A stretch of 64,000 bases of DNA from the NCBI RefSeq assembly GCF_000808535.1, contig NZ_JWLV01000001.1, positions 806,001 through 870,000 of the forward strand, read 5' to 3'. The notes under the pieces are model-generated. The model saw only the letters and a list, made by a program, of their open reading frames with translations. It did no database searches and had not been told where the DNA came from. Of this stretch, positions 53,683-62,287 are shown piece by piece. Every line of letters begins with the position of its first letter. Within the stretch, counting starts at the first letter, position 1. The DNA is from Vibrio sinaloensis (GTDB taxonomy: Bacteria; Pseudomonadota; Gammaproteobacteria; Enterobacterales; Vibrionaceae). A program made the translations under genes and the position numbers.

Positions 53683-56562
53683 ATGGGTTGGTTTCGCTCT
53701 AATAAGCTCAATCTCGCTGTTTGTGCAGCACTGGTTCTCCCGGCAACAGGTCATGCCGAAGTGGGTCAAACCCCTCTAATCGGAGGGTTGTTTAACTCAT
53801 CTGAGGTACTGAAAAACCAGATCGCTGACTCACTCTCTTATTCGACGCGCTTTGCCCGAGACATGACTCTGTTTACGGTTGGCGGATTGACGCTCGAAGC
53901 CTACCTGCTCACTCTGCCACTTGACGCCAAAACCAAAGCCAAAGTGATGGCTCAGCTTGCCAATCCAAACTACGCCATTCCTTTGGGTTATTTTCTCTAT
54001 CAGTTTTATGACCGTTATACTGGCATCGGCAACGAAGATACGTTTAAGCAATATTTGAAAACCGTCTACGACGATGAGGTACTGACCGGATTTGAGCACT
54101 CACTGTTTACGCTTAGTGAGCAAAGCGCCCAGCCGGAAAAAGAGCACCACAAAGACCAAGCACACCGAGAAGGCTTAAAAGTCGATCGCCACTTTATGGC
54201 GTCAATGGTGACGGTCTATGATGCGTTGGTTCAGGTTGGCGAATGGCAAGACCTCGACCGCCTACCAGACACCTATACCTATTTATCCAACCGCCCAGAA
54301 GACTTAGCGCTGGTTGCCAAAATTCAACCCATTGTCGTCGGTATCTTGAATCAAGTTGGTCAGGGTATGGATGAGGGCGACATGAAGAACGCCATTTTGG
54401 CCATTGCTCAAGATGGTTTGCCACAGTATGTCGACAAAACCAACAACAAAGCGCAAGCGATTACCATTAGTTTGATCGATTTTGTGCGACTCAATGTGCT
54501 TAAAGCATATCGACAGTTTGTGTTTCAAGATGAAAGGCAGCACAAGCTGAACAACTGGCTGCAAACCAACTTTGATGACAACCCAGAGTCGGTGATTGCT
54601 TTCTTAGAATCGCAGCAGAATCGACGCTTTGCCGTTCAGATCACGGTCGACGGGTTACAACAAGGTTTGATGGAAGGCTTAGTCGCCCCTGAGAAACCTT
54701 TCATCAAGCACGCGTATCAACAGCATCTTACACTCACCGCCAAGCAGCCTGCTTTTGCTCAATCCACGCCAGATCATGTCCAAAGCGTTCGATTCTTAGA
54801 GATCTTATCTGAGCAAACCTACAAAGATCCGCACTACCTGCCGTTCTTCAAACGCCTTTACCGAGACCATTCTGATTCCATCGCTCAGGTTGGCATCTCT
54901 TCTACGCCAACCATCAGTGTGCGTAATCTACCCATCATTAAAACGGGCGCAAAGGTCTCTGGAAAAGAAGGGACTGGTATTCCCAATTTCCACTTTGTTG
55001 ACCGAGAGCAGGACCGCGCCTACTACTTCTTTGGCAACGATGCGCTGCAACTCGATAAGTTAATGCACGTCAACAAGGTTCAAACCATGTTTGATCGTCT
55101 TGTACACCTTAAAACTCTTAACTGTAACGCGCAGTACGATTGGAACGCGCACACTAGCTATGATGGATTAGTCAACCTAGGTGCAGGCGAAGCGTTGAGG
55201 GACTTTGGCGAAAAACGCTGCCTAAGAGAACTAGACGAGCGCTCTGTGGTTGAGGCTGAGTTAACCAAAAAACGTCAATCTCTGATCGATAACATCCAAG
55301 GCTATCAAGACATCCCAGTGTGGGACTTCTACACCCGCTTAACGCGCAAATGGAAAATTGAACAGGATTTGGAAGACTACACCAAACTTGATGGCAAAGG
55401 GATGCCCGATTTCACCTTAATCTATAACCCTTGGCCGGATCACTTTGCCCATTTTGTTGGCCCGTTTAGTGATGAAATCATCATGCCAAGCGGTGAGCTA
55501 AATAGACTCGATTACTGGATTACCTCAGTTGAGCAAGCCTATAAGCGCGCTGGGGTGTATCACAACACCTTATTCGGCATGGCAGGCGATCATGGTTTAG
55601 CGCCGGTCTATCATGCGCTTAACCCTGAAAAAGCCATTTTCCCACCGCTGGAGAAACAGCTCGGCTACCCGCTAATCATCCGCAAAATTTCATCGGACGA
55701 AGGGGAAGGTCCTAAGATCACCAATGCGCTTAGCTATCCAAGTAACAAGAACATCGATGTGGTTGTCGCCTCGACAGCTGGCGGTAATTTCATGATGGAT
55801 ATGTTTAACTCGCAGCAAGGTTGGCATGTACAACCCGTCTACCATGAGTTGACACAGTGGGCGCCTGTCAATGCGCCACAAGGTGAAACCGTTGATATTA
55901 TTCAACGCTCACTGGATTACTTGGGCACAAGTTTAGACTACCTCGTGGTGCGAGAGTCTCAGTGCAGTGAACAGTCTTGCCACATTCGTTTGGTATCGAC
56001 TCGAGAGGGTCAACGCGTTGATGAGGAAATCATCCGCAAAGGAGACAGGTTCTTCTATCGTGGGCTCAACGACAAACCTCGCTTATTGCAAACCCAAATA
56101 TTGAACCCATACCTACCAGCGCCGACGGATGCCGCCATGTCACGATTTGGTCAGTTGGTCGACAAATGCCTCTACCAAGCCGAGGTCAGCAATCCGAACT
56201 CTTGGTGTAACGCGGAAGAATGGAAGTCACTGACTCGCTTCACGCCTCGCCCAGACTCTGTCGTCGAGCTGGCTCAGTTATATGCAGAAGATAGAGCAGG
56301 CACCATTAACTTGTTCCCAGCAGAAGGCGTCGGTTACAACACCAAGGTGCCCGGGCGACATGCAGGTGAAAACTATTTAGAGAAAGACGCATTTATCGGT
56401 TTTTGGGGCGAGCCCATTGGCAAAAACGTTACGCCATTGCAGAGTGAGGCGAATGGTTCGCTGGCGCCAACACTGTATCAGTACCTAACGGGAGAAGAGG
56501 TGGTCGTAAACGAGAACGGCTGGGGCTATCCATCCTTACTGAACAAGCTAGACATCCAATAA
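53683..56562 (+). CDS. Exported alkaline-phosphatase-superfamily protein, 959 aa
   Basis: ATG 53683 gives a clean signal peptide (MGWFRSNKLNLAVCAALVLP, cleavage near GHA); AGGA lies 9-10 nt upstream. The N-terminal half (about 30-450) is helical and unfamiliar. The C-terminal half carries alkaline-phosphatase/phosphodiesterase-superfamily marks: GTGIPNFHFVDR, DHFAHFVGP and a late metal-site MAGDHGLAPVYH, with a lone aspartate in PDFTLIYNPWPD. A periplasmic phosphoesterase, sulfatase or phosphonate hydrolase is possible. The nucleophile cannot be assigned by eye. About twice the usual length for the superfamily. Confidence 0.75.
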   Translation: MGWFRSNKLNLAVCAALVLPATGHAEVGQTPLIGGLFNSSEVLKNQIADSLSYSTRFARDMTLFTVGGLTLEAYLLTLPLDAKTKAKVMAQLANPNYAIPLGYFLYQFYDRYTGIGNEDTFKQYLKTVYDDEVLTGFEHSLFTLSEQSAQPEKEHHKDQAHREGLKVDRHFMASMVTVYDALVQVGEWQDLDRLPDTYTYLSNRPEDLALVAKIQPIVVGILNQVGQGMDEGDMKNAILAIAQDGLPQYVDKTNNKAQAITISLIDFVRLNVLKAYRQFVFQDERQHKLNNWLQTNFDDNPESVIAFLESQQNRRFAVQITVDGLQQGLMEGLVAPEKPFIKHAYQQHLTLTAKQPAFAQSTPDHVQSVRFLEILSEQTYKDPHYLPFFKRLYRDHSDSIAQVGISSTPTISVRNLPIIKTGAKVSGKEGTGIPNFHFVDREQDRAYYFFGNDALQLDKLMHVNKVQTMFDRLVHLKTLNCNAQYDWNAHTSYDGLVNLGAGEALRDFGEKRCLRELDERSVVEAELTKKRQSLIDNIQGYQDIPVWDFYTRLTRKWKIEQDLEDYTKLDGKGMPDFTLIYNPWPDHFAHFVGPFSDEIIMPSGELNRLDYWITSVEQAYKRAGVYHNTLFGMAGDHGLAPVYHALNPEKAIFPPLEKQLGYPLIIRKISSDEGEGPKITNALSYPSNKNIDVVVASTAGGNFMMDMFNSQQGWHVQPVYHELTQWAPVNAPQGETVDIIQRSLDYLGTSLDYLVVRESQCSEQSCHIRLVSTREGQRVDEEIIRKGDRFFYRGLNDKPRLLQTQILNPYLPAPTDAAMSRFGQLVDKCLYQAEVSNPNSWCNAEEWKSLTRFTPRPDSVVELAQLYAEDRAGTINLFPAEGVGYNTKVPGRHAGENYLEKDAFIGFWGEPIGKNVTPLQSEANGSLAPTLYQYLTGEEVVVNENGWGYPSLLNKLDIQ

Positions 56563-56564
56563 GC

Positions 56565-56592
56565 AAAAAGCGCCGTGAAGGCGCTTTTTTTA
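56565..56592 (+). terminator. Terminator between the phosphatase-superfamily gene and yibL
   Basis: A 10-bp stem (AAAAAGCGCC and GGCGCTTTTT, loop GTGAA) then further T, directly after the stop codon. The mirror A-run lets it serve the convergent yibL gene too. Confidence 0.92.
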
Positions 56593-56601
56593 TGAATCTG
56601 A

Positions 56602-56958
56602 TTAAAATGGTTTAGGTGCGTAACCTGTCATCACTTTCAGGTGAAGCTCTTTGCCTAATTTTGTCATTGGGTGAACCACAACCAACCCTTTTACTGACTT
56701 TTTGAGTTTACCCATATCAGCCTGCTCTGCTTTAGTGATTTCGCGCGAAAATGGCATGTCCAACAAGCTCTTACGCTCCTTGTTCATATCATATTGCTGC
56801 TTGTGTTTAACCGAGCTCGCTTTCTTGGTCAGCTTTTCAATCTCATCAGTAAACTTAGAAATCATTTCCTGATCACCACGACCTTTCGCTGCATCCAGCT
56901 TACGTTGACACGCGTCTAGACGGTTATGAAGGTTTTGCAGTTCTTTCTTTAGGCTCAT
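56602..56958 (-). CDS. yibL: YibL-family ribosome-associated protein (DUF2810)
   Basis: A 118-residue, Lys-rich protein. The N-terminal half is a coiled coil (about 1-60). The C-terminal half has the family core FSREITKAEQADMGKLKKSV followed by GLVVVHPMTKLG, nearly identical to E. coli YibL. The E. coli protein co-fractionates with ribosomes; its precise role is unknown. No signal peptide. Confidence 0.92.
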   Translation of the reverse strand: MSLKKELQNLHNRLDACQRKLDAAKGRGDQEMISKFTDEIEKLTKKASSVKHKQQYDMNKERKSLLDMPFSREITKAEQADMGKLKKSVKGLVVVHPMTKLGKELHLKVMTGYAPKPF

Positions 56959-57169
56959 GGTATATATCTCACTGTGACAGAAAAGGGCGGCGAGTGTAGC
57001 ACAAGCTGCCCCACCACCCTAACAATTATCTAAGCGACTTGCCTTAATCGCCCGAGGACCATTCAGTTCACCAACCGTATCAATGTTGAGTATCGGAGTA
57101 AGCGAAAAGCCCATTTTTATGTCAGTATAAAGTAAAGCTATCGATTGATTAGAATAATAAGGATTTTTT

Positions 57170-57943
57170 ATGCTTTCTCGTTCTCTGCTGCTTGTTGGCA
57201 CATTGCTTAGCGCACAGGCGGTCGTAGCCAGCGACAATATCACCATTCGTTACCTTGAGCCACTTGATGCAAAAGAAGCACAGGCACTCAAAGAGATTCA
57301 GCAAAGCGGCGTCAACGACACAATGCTCGCCTTATCCGAACGCTTGATGTCGTTTAACAAGCCGCTTGTTATTGAGTATGGCAGTGATGAAGGGCCACTC
57401 TACGATCCGCAAAAGCATGTCGTTCAAATGCCTTACACCTTCTATCAAGAGGCATGGAGCTACTTCAAAAAGAACAAATACGATGAAAAGTATGGTAAGT
57501 CTGCCGAGCTTGGTGCAATCGACACCATACTACATACCCTCATTCACGAAGCTGGGCACGCCTATATCGCGGATCAAAACATTCCCATTCTCGGAAAAGA
57601 AGAAGATGCTGTAGACAACTTAGCCGCTCTGCTGATGATTGATTATGTCGACAACGGAGACGATGCCGCGATCAGTGCCGCCGACATGTTTGCTTTTGAA
57701 TCGGGAGATAAACCCGACTATTACGAATTTGGCGAATACATTGACGAGCACAGTTTTGACTTGCAGCGTTACTTCTCTACTTTGTGTCTGGTGTATGGCA
57801 GCGATCCAGAAAAACACAAACAACTTTTGGATGAAGTCGAAAAAGATTACCTAACGGAGCGCAAAGACTTTTGCATCTATCAATATCAAACCATTAGCCA
57901 GAACTGGCACCACTACTTAAAGCAGGCGGATTCAAAAGAATAG
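57170..57943 (+). CDS. Exported DUF4344-type putative metallopeptidase
   Basis: A 257-residue protein with signal peptide about 1-21 (cleavage after VVAS) and AAGGA before the ATG. HEAGHAY near 126-132 supplies HExxH, and KEEDAVDNLAALLM about 18 residues on supplies the likely third ligand Glu, so it has a gluzincin-like zinc site. Two Cys in the last quarter may pair. The family is found in many proteobacteria without known substrate. The frame of a decayed minus-strand gene overlaps its last 12 bp. Confidence 0.82.
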   Translation: MLSRSLLLVGTLLSAQAVVASDNITIRYLEPLDAKEAQALKEIQQSGVNDTMLALSERLMSFNKPLVIEYGSDEGPLYDPQKHVVQMPYTFYQEAWSYFKKNKYDEKYGKSAELGAIDTILHTLIHEAGHAYIADQNIPILGKEEDAVDNLAALLMIDYVDNGDDAAISAADMFAFESGDKPDYYEFGEYIDEHSFDLQRYFSTLCLVYGSDPEKHKQLLDEVEKDYLTERKDFCIYQYQTISQNWHHYLKQADSKE

Positions 57944-58072
57944 ATTAAAATCGTCGTAGAAAGTCTCATGCATTTCCAGACGATGTGCATGCCTTTCTTC
58001 GACGGCTACTTTTAAACTTTGGCTCTCATCCAACGACTCCAGCCCATTGTTAAAGGAGGGTAGATTTAGCTC
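57932..58072 (-). pseudogene. Possible gene relic, minus strand, about 46 codons
   Basis: An open frame with protein-like composition (ELNLPSFNNGLESLDE, later EERHAHRLEMHETFYDD) ends in TGA at 57932-57934 but has no start codon or ribosome site. A short ATG frame (MKLSEMEWRT, stop) lies just upstream in another phase, as if one small gene had been broken by a frameshift. No family recognised. It could also be chance. Confidence 0.35.
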
Positions 58073-58159
58073 TTACCCATTTTCGCTTCCTACGTTCGCC
58101 ATTCCATTTCAGACAGTTTCATATTACCGTGATTTCCATCACTTAAACTCAAATACAAC

Positions 58160-58174
58160 TAATATTTATTATCA
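58160..58174. promoter_or_regulatory. Fur box upstream of fecB
   Basis: TAATATTTATTATCA matches the 7-1-7 Fur consensus TGATAAT-N-ATTATCA at 12 of 14 defined positions. It lies 65 bp before the fecB start, inside the 295-bp gap 57944-58238, and predicts iron-repressed transcription of fecBCDE. Confidence 0.75.
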
Positions 58175-58238
58175 TTAGCATTTTTATGAGTTTGTTTTCT
58201 TGTGATAATCCACACGTATACAAAACGGATGGAATACT

Positions 58239-59123
58239 ATGTTTAATAAATCAATCGCATTGCTAGCCACTTTATGTTTAGCGTTTAGCGCTAATGCCAA
58301 AATAACGGTTCAAGATGAACTTGGTGAACTGGTTTTAGAATCGGTACCAAAAAGAGTTGTTGCCCTAGAATTTTCTTTTGTTGATGCCCTAGCTAACTTA
58401 GACGTTAAACCCATTGGCGTCGCCGATGATGGTGATAAAACACGAGTAATAGAGCCGATTCGCGCTCGAATTGGTGACGATTGGACATCACTTGGTAAAC
58501 GTTCTCAGCCGAGCTTAGAAGTGATTGCATCACTAAAACCGGATCTCATCATTGCTGACCGCGAACGTCACGAAGCTATTTACGAAGACCTCAAACGAAT
58601 TGCACCGACTCTAATCCTCAAAAGCCGCGGGGAAACTTACGAGGATAACCTCAAGGCTGTCGTGAAAGTCGCAGCCGCATTTGATCGTGAAGATGAGATG
58701 AAACAGCTGGTTGCCGAGCACAGCGCTCGCATGGATGAATACGCCACAAAAATCAATTCTGACGCCTCAGTCCTTTTTGCCGTATCAAGTTCACGCGGCG
58801 TCACCATGCATACTCCTAAAGCCTACGCAGGTGGTGTCATTAATCGATTGGGCCTAAATTCCCCAGTGCCGGAAGAAACGGAAAAGGCTTATGTGCGTAT
58901 CACCATGGAGCGCCTATTAAAAGCTAACCCTGACTACTTATTGGTTGGTGAGTATGGCGATGAAACAGCGATTGACGAGTTTAAGAAAAACGGTCTTTGG
59001 AAGGTGATGACAGCGGTCAAAAATGACAAATATGTTGAAACCGATCCACGTCTATGGTCTCTCAACCGTGGGATGATCGCCGCTGAAATCATGGCAGAGC
59101 AAGTCGTAAATCTGGTTCAGTGA
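58239..59123 (+). CDS. fecB: Fe(III)-dicitrate ABC transporter binding protein
   Basis: A 294-residue class III periplasmic binding protein. Signal peptide about 1-20 (cleavage after ANA), then ITVQDELGELVLESVPKRVV. The segments LEFSFVDALANLDVKPIGVA and QPSLEVIASLKPDLIIAD are close to E. coli FecB, so ferric citrate is the likely ligand. GGATGGAA precedes the ATG. First gene of fecBCDE under a Fur box; its stop codon overlaps the fecC start. Confidence 0.9.
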   Translation: MFNKSIALLATLCLAFSANAKITVQDELGELVLESVPKRVVALEFSFVDALANLDVKPIGVADDGDKTRVIEPIRARIGDDWTSLGKRSQPSLEVIASLKPDLIIADRERHEAIYEDLKRIAPTLILKSRGETYEDNLKAVVKVAAAFDREDEMKQLVAEHSARMDEYATKINSDASVLFAVSSSRGVTMHTPKAYAGGVINRLGLNSPVPEETEKAYVRITMERLLKANPDYLLVGEYGDETAIDEFKKNGLWKVMTAVKNDKYVETDPRLWSLNRGMIAAEIMAEQVVNLVQ

Positions 59124-60160
59124 TGTCTCAATTAGCCCTCTCCGCGCCAGCGTCCCGCTGGCGTTTTTCTGTTTTCATCCCTGTCGTTTTAGGGCTACTC
59201 GTGCTCGGCTTTGGCTGGTCTTTGTTTGTTGGCTCCGATTTCGAAATGGGGTGGATTGACGTTTGGCATTGGTTAATCGGTGCAACGGGTAACGAAATCC
59301 ATCAGCACATCATCAAGGAAGTGCGCCTACCGAGAGTGTTGTGCGCTGTTGGTGTGGGAGCCAGTCTGGCTGTCGCGGGTTTATTGATGCAGGCATTGAC
59401 AAGAAACCCTATCGCTTCCCCCTCAGTTTTTGGTGTGAGTGCAGGCGCTTCCTTTGCGTTTGCTTTTGCCTCTACCGGACTTATCGGCTGGTTTTCCGCT
59501 CTACCGATATTGGTCGTCACCTTTATCGGCGCAACGATCGCGGGGCTTGCGGTCTTTTTCCTTGCAGGGTTGCACCAACATCAAGTCAATCCCGTGCGCG
59601 TTGTGCTCGCGGGCGTTGCTCTGAACTTCCTTTTCTTATCTCTTACTCGTGCCGCCGTTATTCTTGCCGACGAAAGCGCTTATGGGGTTATGCATTGGAT
59701 AACAGGTACGATAGCGAATGTAGATTGGGGCCACGTACAGGTGCTCTATTGGAGTTTGCTTGTCGGTCTTGCCGCTGCACTGTACCTAAGCTACCAACTT
59801 AACCTGCTTGCCTTGGGTGAATCCATGATGAAAAACTTGGGTGGGAAGCTTGCCCTCGTACGCATCGGTACGAGTTTAACGCTCATTTTGCTAATCGCAG
59901 CGTCTGTGTCTGTAGCGGGGCCCATCGCTTTCATTGGTCTAGTCATTCCCCATCTTTCGCGCAGCTTAGTCGGGCATGATCTTCGCCTACTCGTGCCAGT
60001 CTGCGCTCTACTTGGTGCCAATTTATTGGTCTACGCAGACGCAATTACTCAACTACTAGCCCGAGGTTCAGAGAGTCCAGTCGGCATTCTGACTAACTTT
60101 ATTGGCGCGAGTTTCTTCCTCCTACTGGCCAAAAAACAGGTTAAAAAGCAATATGCCTAA
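59123..60160 (+). CDS. fecC: Fe(III)-dicitrate ABC transporter permease
   Basis: A 345-residue FecCD-family permease with about ten helices. RLPRVLCAVGVGASLAVAG and LMQALTRNPIASPSVFGVSA are the family hallmarks; GPIAFIGLVIPHLSR forms the ATPase-coupling region. ATG 59123 overlaps the fecB TGA (TGATG), so the two are coupled; a GTG one codon earlier is less likely. Overlaps fecD by 8 bp. Confidence 0.92.
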   Translation: MSQLALSAPASRWRFSVFIPVVLGLLVLGFGWSLFVGSDFEMGWIDVWHWLIGATGNEIHQHIIKEVRLPRVLCAVGVGASLAVAGLLMQALTRNPIASPSVFGVSAGASFAFAFASTGLIGWFSALPILVVTFIGATIAGLAVFFLAGLHQHQVNPVRVVLAGVALNFLFLSLTRAAVILADESAYGVMHWITGTIANVDWGHVQVLYWSLLVGLAAALYLSYQLNLLALGESMMKNLGGKLALVRIGTSLTLILLIAASVSVAGPIAFIGLVIPHLSRSLVGHDLRLLVPVCALLGANLLVYADAITQLLARGSESPVGILTNFIGASFFLLLAKKQVKKQYA

Positions 60161-61130
60161 CGCGATCAAAGTAACCTTGTCCCTTTTTGTTGTCTGGCTT
60201 CTATTTGCAATCTGGCATGTTGGAGCGGGCGCAGTACAAATATCAGCGACAGAGGTGGTCAATACACTGCTTGGCGATTCTAGTGATAATGAGTTCATTG
60301 TCATGGGTTACCGTCTACCCCGAATGTTAGTCGCAACACTCGTGGGTGCTTCGTTAGCTTTATCTGGATTGCTGGTACAAGGTATTGTCAGAAACCCTCT
60401 CGCGTCGCCCGATATTCTTGGCGTTACGACTGGAGCGAGTTTAGCGGTCGTAGCAGTGAATGCCATGTTTCCCGATGTATCCGCGACTCTGTTTCCCTTC
60501 ATTGCTATGATGGGCGGTGGTATCGCAACGTTAGTACTATTTTCCCTCGCCAGGCACGTTCTCAACCATGCAGCCGCTCTCGCACTGATTGGGGTCGCTC
60601 TGGCGGCGCTATTTAGCGCAGGCGTCGATTTTCTTTTGCTTGCTTTCCCCTTGGAAATCAACGTTTCAATGATTTGGTTAACGGGGTCCGTTTGGGGGCG
60701 TAACTGGACGCACATTCCCTACCTTATCGGCTTCTTATTAGCATTGCTGCCTATCGCGGTTGTTCTTGCCTACAAGTTGGATTTGTTCGCATTAGGCGAT
60801 GAAACAGCACAGGGGTTAGGTGTGAACATCGATAAAGTGAGACTCCTGACCTTGTGCGTTGCAATCACCCTGGCTTGTGTCGCGGTATCCGTTTGCGGCA
60901 ACATCGGCTTTATTGGCCTAATTGCACCTCATGCGGCACGTTTTCTTCTGGGGAACCGGCACATAGCATTGATACCTGTATGCATGTTGATAGGCGGCAG
61001 CTTACTGTTAAGTGCCGATTTGTTTGCCCGAATTCTAATGCCCCCAACCGAGCTCCCTGCTGGTGTCATGACTGCCATGATCGGTGGTCCATACTTCATT
61101 TTCTTATTAAGCCGCTACAAACATTGGTAA
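60153..61130 (+). CDS. fecD: Fe(III)-dicitrate ABC transporter permease
   Basis: A 325-residue partner permease from ATG 60153, inside the end of fecC. A longer frame from 60102 would overlap fecC by nearly 60 bp and is rejected. YRLPRMLVATLVGASLALSG, VQGIVRNPLASPDILGVTTG and GNIGFIGLIAPHAARFL match the family. With FecC it forms the channel across the inner membrane. Confidence 0.92.
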   Translation: MPNAIKVTLSLFVVWLLFAIWHVGAGAVQISATEVVNTLLGDSSDNEFIVMGYRLPRMLVATLVGASLALSGLLVQGIVRNPLASPDILGVTTGASLAVVAVNAMFPDVSATLFPFIAMMGGGIATLVLFSLARHVLNHAAALALIGVALAALFSAGVDFLLLAFPLEINVSMIWLTGSVWGRNWTHIPYLIGFLLALLPIAVVLAYKLDLFALGDETAQGLGVNIDKVRLLTLCVAITLACVAVSVCGNIGFIGLIAPHAARFLLGNRHIALIPVCMLIGGSLLLSADLFARILMPPTELPAGVMTAMIGGPYFIFLLSRYKHW

Positions 61131-61135
61131 TCGAT

Positions 61136-61945
61136 ATGAACGCAATCAATATCCTAGATCTCACTGTACGTTATAGCGATAAGCTAGTGTTAGACCAAGT
61201 TAGCTGCGCATTTAAAAACAATCACCTAACCGCATTAATTGGTGCAAATGGCTGTGGAAAATCAACACTGCTCAAAACAATTAATGGCAATATTCGCGCT
61301 CAATCCGGCCAAATAACATTGGCTGATGGTCAAAACACATACCAAATAGACACCAAACTGTTAGCAAAAAGAATATCTATGCTGCCACAAACGCCCATTA
61401 CCCCTGAAGGCGTAACGGTAAAACAGTTGGTCAGCTACGGACGTGCGCCGTACTTAAACTTTCTTGGTCAACTCAGTGATGACGACAAGGAACATGTCGA
61501 CAAAGCGATGAAGCTCGCAGATATAAGTGACCTAGCTGATCGCTCAGTGTCCGCTCTATCCGGGGGCCAAAGACAACGCGCTTGGATAGCTATGGTGCTC
61601 GCACAAGACACTGAAACCATTTTGTTGGATGAGCCCACCACCTATTTGGATATGTCACACCAATATGAACTTTTAGACATTGCAAGAGACTTAGTAGACC
61701 GCTATGGAAAAACCGTCATCGTCGTGCTTCACGATCTAAATCAGGCATGTCGATATGCTGACCAACTCGTGATCGTGCATAAACAGACTATTTATGACCA
61801 AGGCTCACCAAAAAAAGTATTCACAGAGCAGATGCTTTCTGAAGTGTTTAATTTAGACGCCAGAGTGATTGAAGATCCGGAGAGCAAAACACCGATGACA
61901 ATTCCTCGCGCTACACGCCAAACACCAACAGCGGCTCTTATCTAA
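61136..61945 (+). CDS. fecE: Fe(III)-dicitrate ABC transporter ATPase
   Basis: A 269-residue ATPase from ATG 61136, 5 bp after fecD; a longer frame opening inside fecD at 60854 is not credible. Walker A GANGCGKSTLL, signature LSGGQRQRAWIAM, Walker B ILLDEPTTYLD and the H-loop VLHDLNQACR are complete. Last gene of the operon. No fecA receptor or fecIR regulators appear in the window, so the cognate outer-membrane receptor must lie elsewhere. Confidence 0.93.
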   Translation: MNAINILDLTVRYSDKLVLDQVSCAFKNNHLTALIGANGCGKSTLLKTINGNIRAQSGQITLADGQNTYQIDTKLLAKRISMLPQTPITPEGVTVKQLVSYGRAPYLNFLGQLSDDDKEHVDKAMKLADISDLADRSVSALSGGQRQRAWIAMVLAQDTETILLDEPTTYLDMSHQYELLDIARDLVDRYGKTVIVVLHDLNQACRYADQLVIVHKQTIYDQGSPKKVFTEQMLSEVFNLDARVIEDPESKTPMTIPRATRQTPTAALI

Positions 61946-61971
61946 ACACTCTTACCCTATAAACCTTATGT

Positions 61972-61992
61972 GGGTGCGAAACCGCACCCTTT
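61972..61992 (+). terminator. Probable terminator of fecBCDE
   Basis: A perfect 7-bp GC-rich stem (GGGTGCG and CGCACCC, loop AAAC) with a short TTTG end, 26 bp after the stop. Confidence 0.65.
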
Positions 61993-62287
61993 GTCATTTC
62001 CCACTCCACCTCGTAAACCAGCAAAAAAGCCACCGCTATACCGTCTCTAAGTGGCTGACAGGAAAGAGTAAATGTGACAGCGGTCAATGTTCCCGCTGAC
62101 CTAGTACTAATGTCTAATAACTGATGCCTAATTAATCATCAAGAATCACAGATGACTGCCGATAAATTAGCTAATCTTATGCACGATAAACTTAAGATTG
62201 ACTACTATTAAATCTATAACAACAACTACTTTAACAACACTTAACGACAATTACTGTGTTAAGGCATCACGGAATCAGGATGTTTGT
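61993..62287. other. Intergenic region before the Cache chemoreceptor
   Basis: About 295 bp. GCCAC (62029-62033) and GTGGC (62051-62055), with an A-run on the left, form a terminator-like hairpin for the minus strand although no minus gene is near. CAGCGG (62078-62083) and CCGCTG (62093-62098) form a second inverted repeat that may be an operator. The remainder is A/T-rich and probably holds the chemoreceptor promoter. Confidence 0.4.

Noticed and set aside
57024..57116. Minus-strand frame MGFSLTPILNIDTVGELN..., ending DNC, resembling a cold-shock-domain C-terminus
   Set aside because: No ribosome site, only about 30 codons, and the likeness to cold-shock proteins is too weak to support a gene or a relic.
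60854..61135. 94-residue N-terminal extension of FecE overlapping fecD
   Set aside because: The ATPase fold begins at MNAINILDL; the extension is out-of-frame fecD sequence.
61993..62110. Terminator-like hairpins on the minus strand before the Cache chemoreceptor
   Set aside because: No minus-strand gene lies upstream of them; noted in the intergenic entry but not called as terminators.
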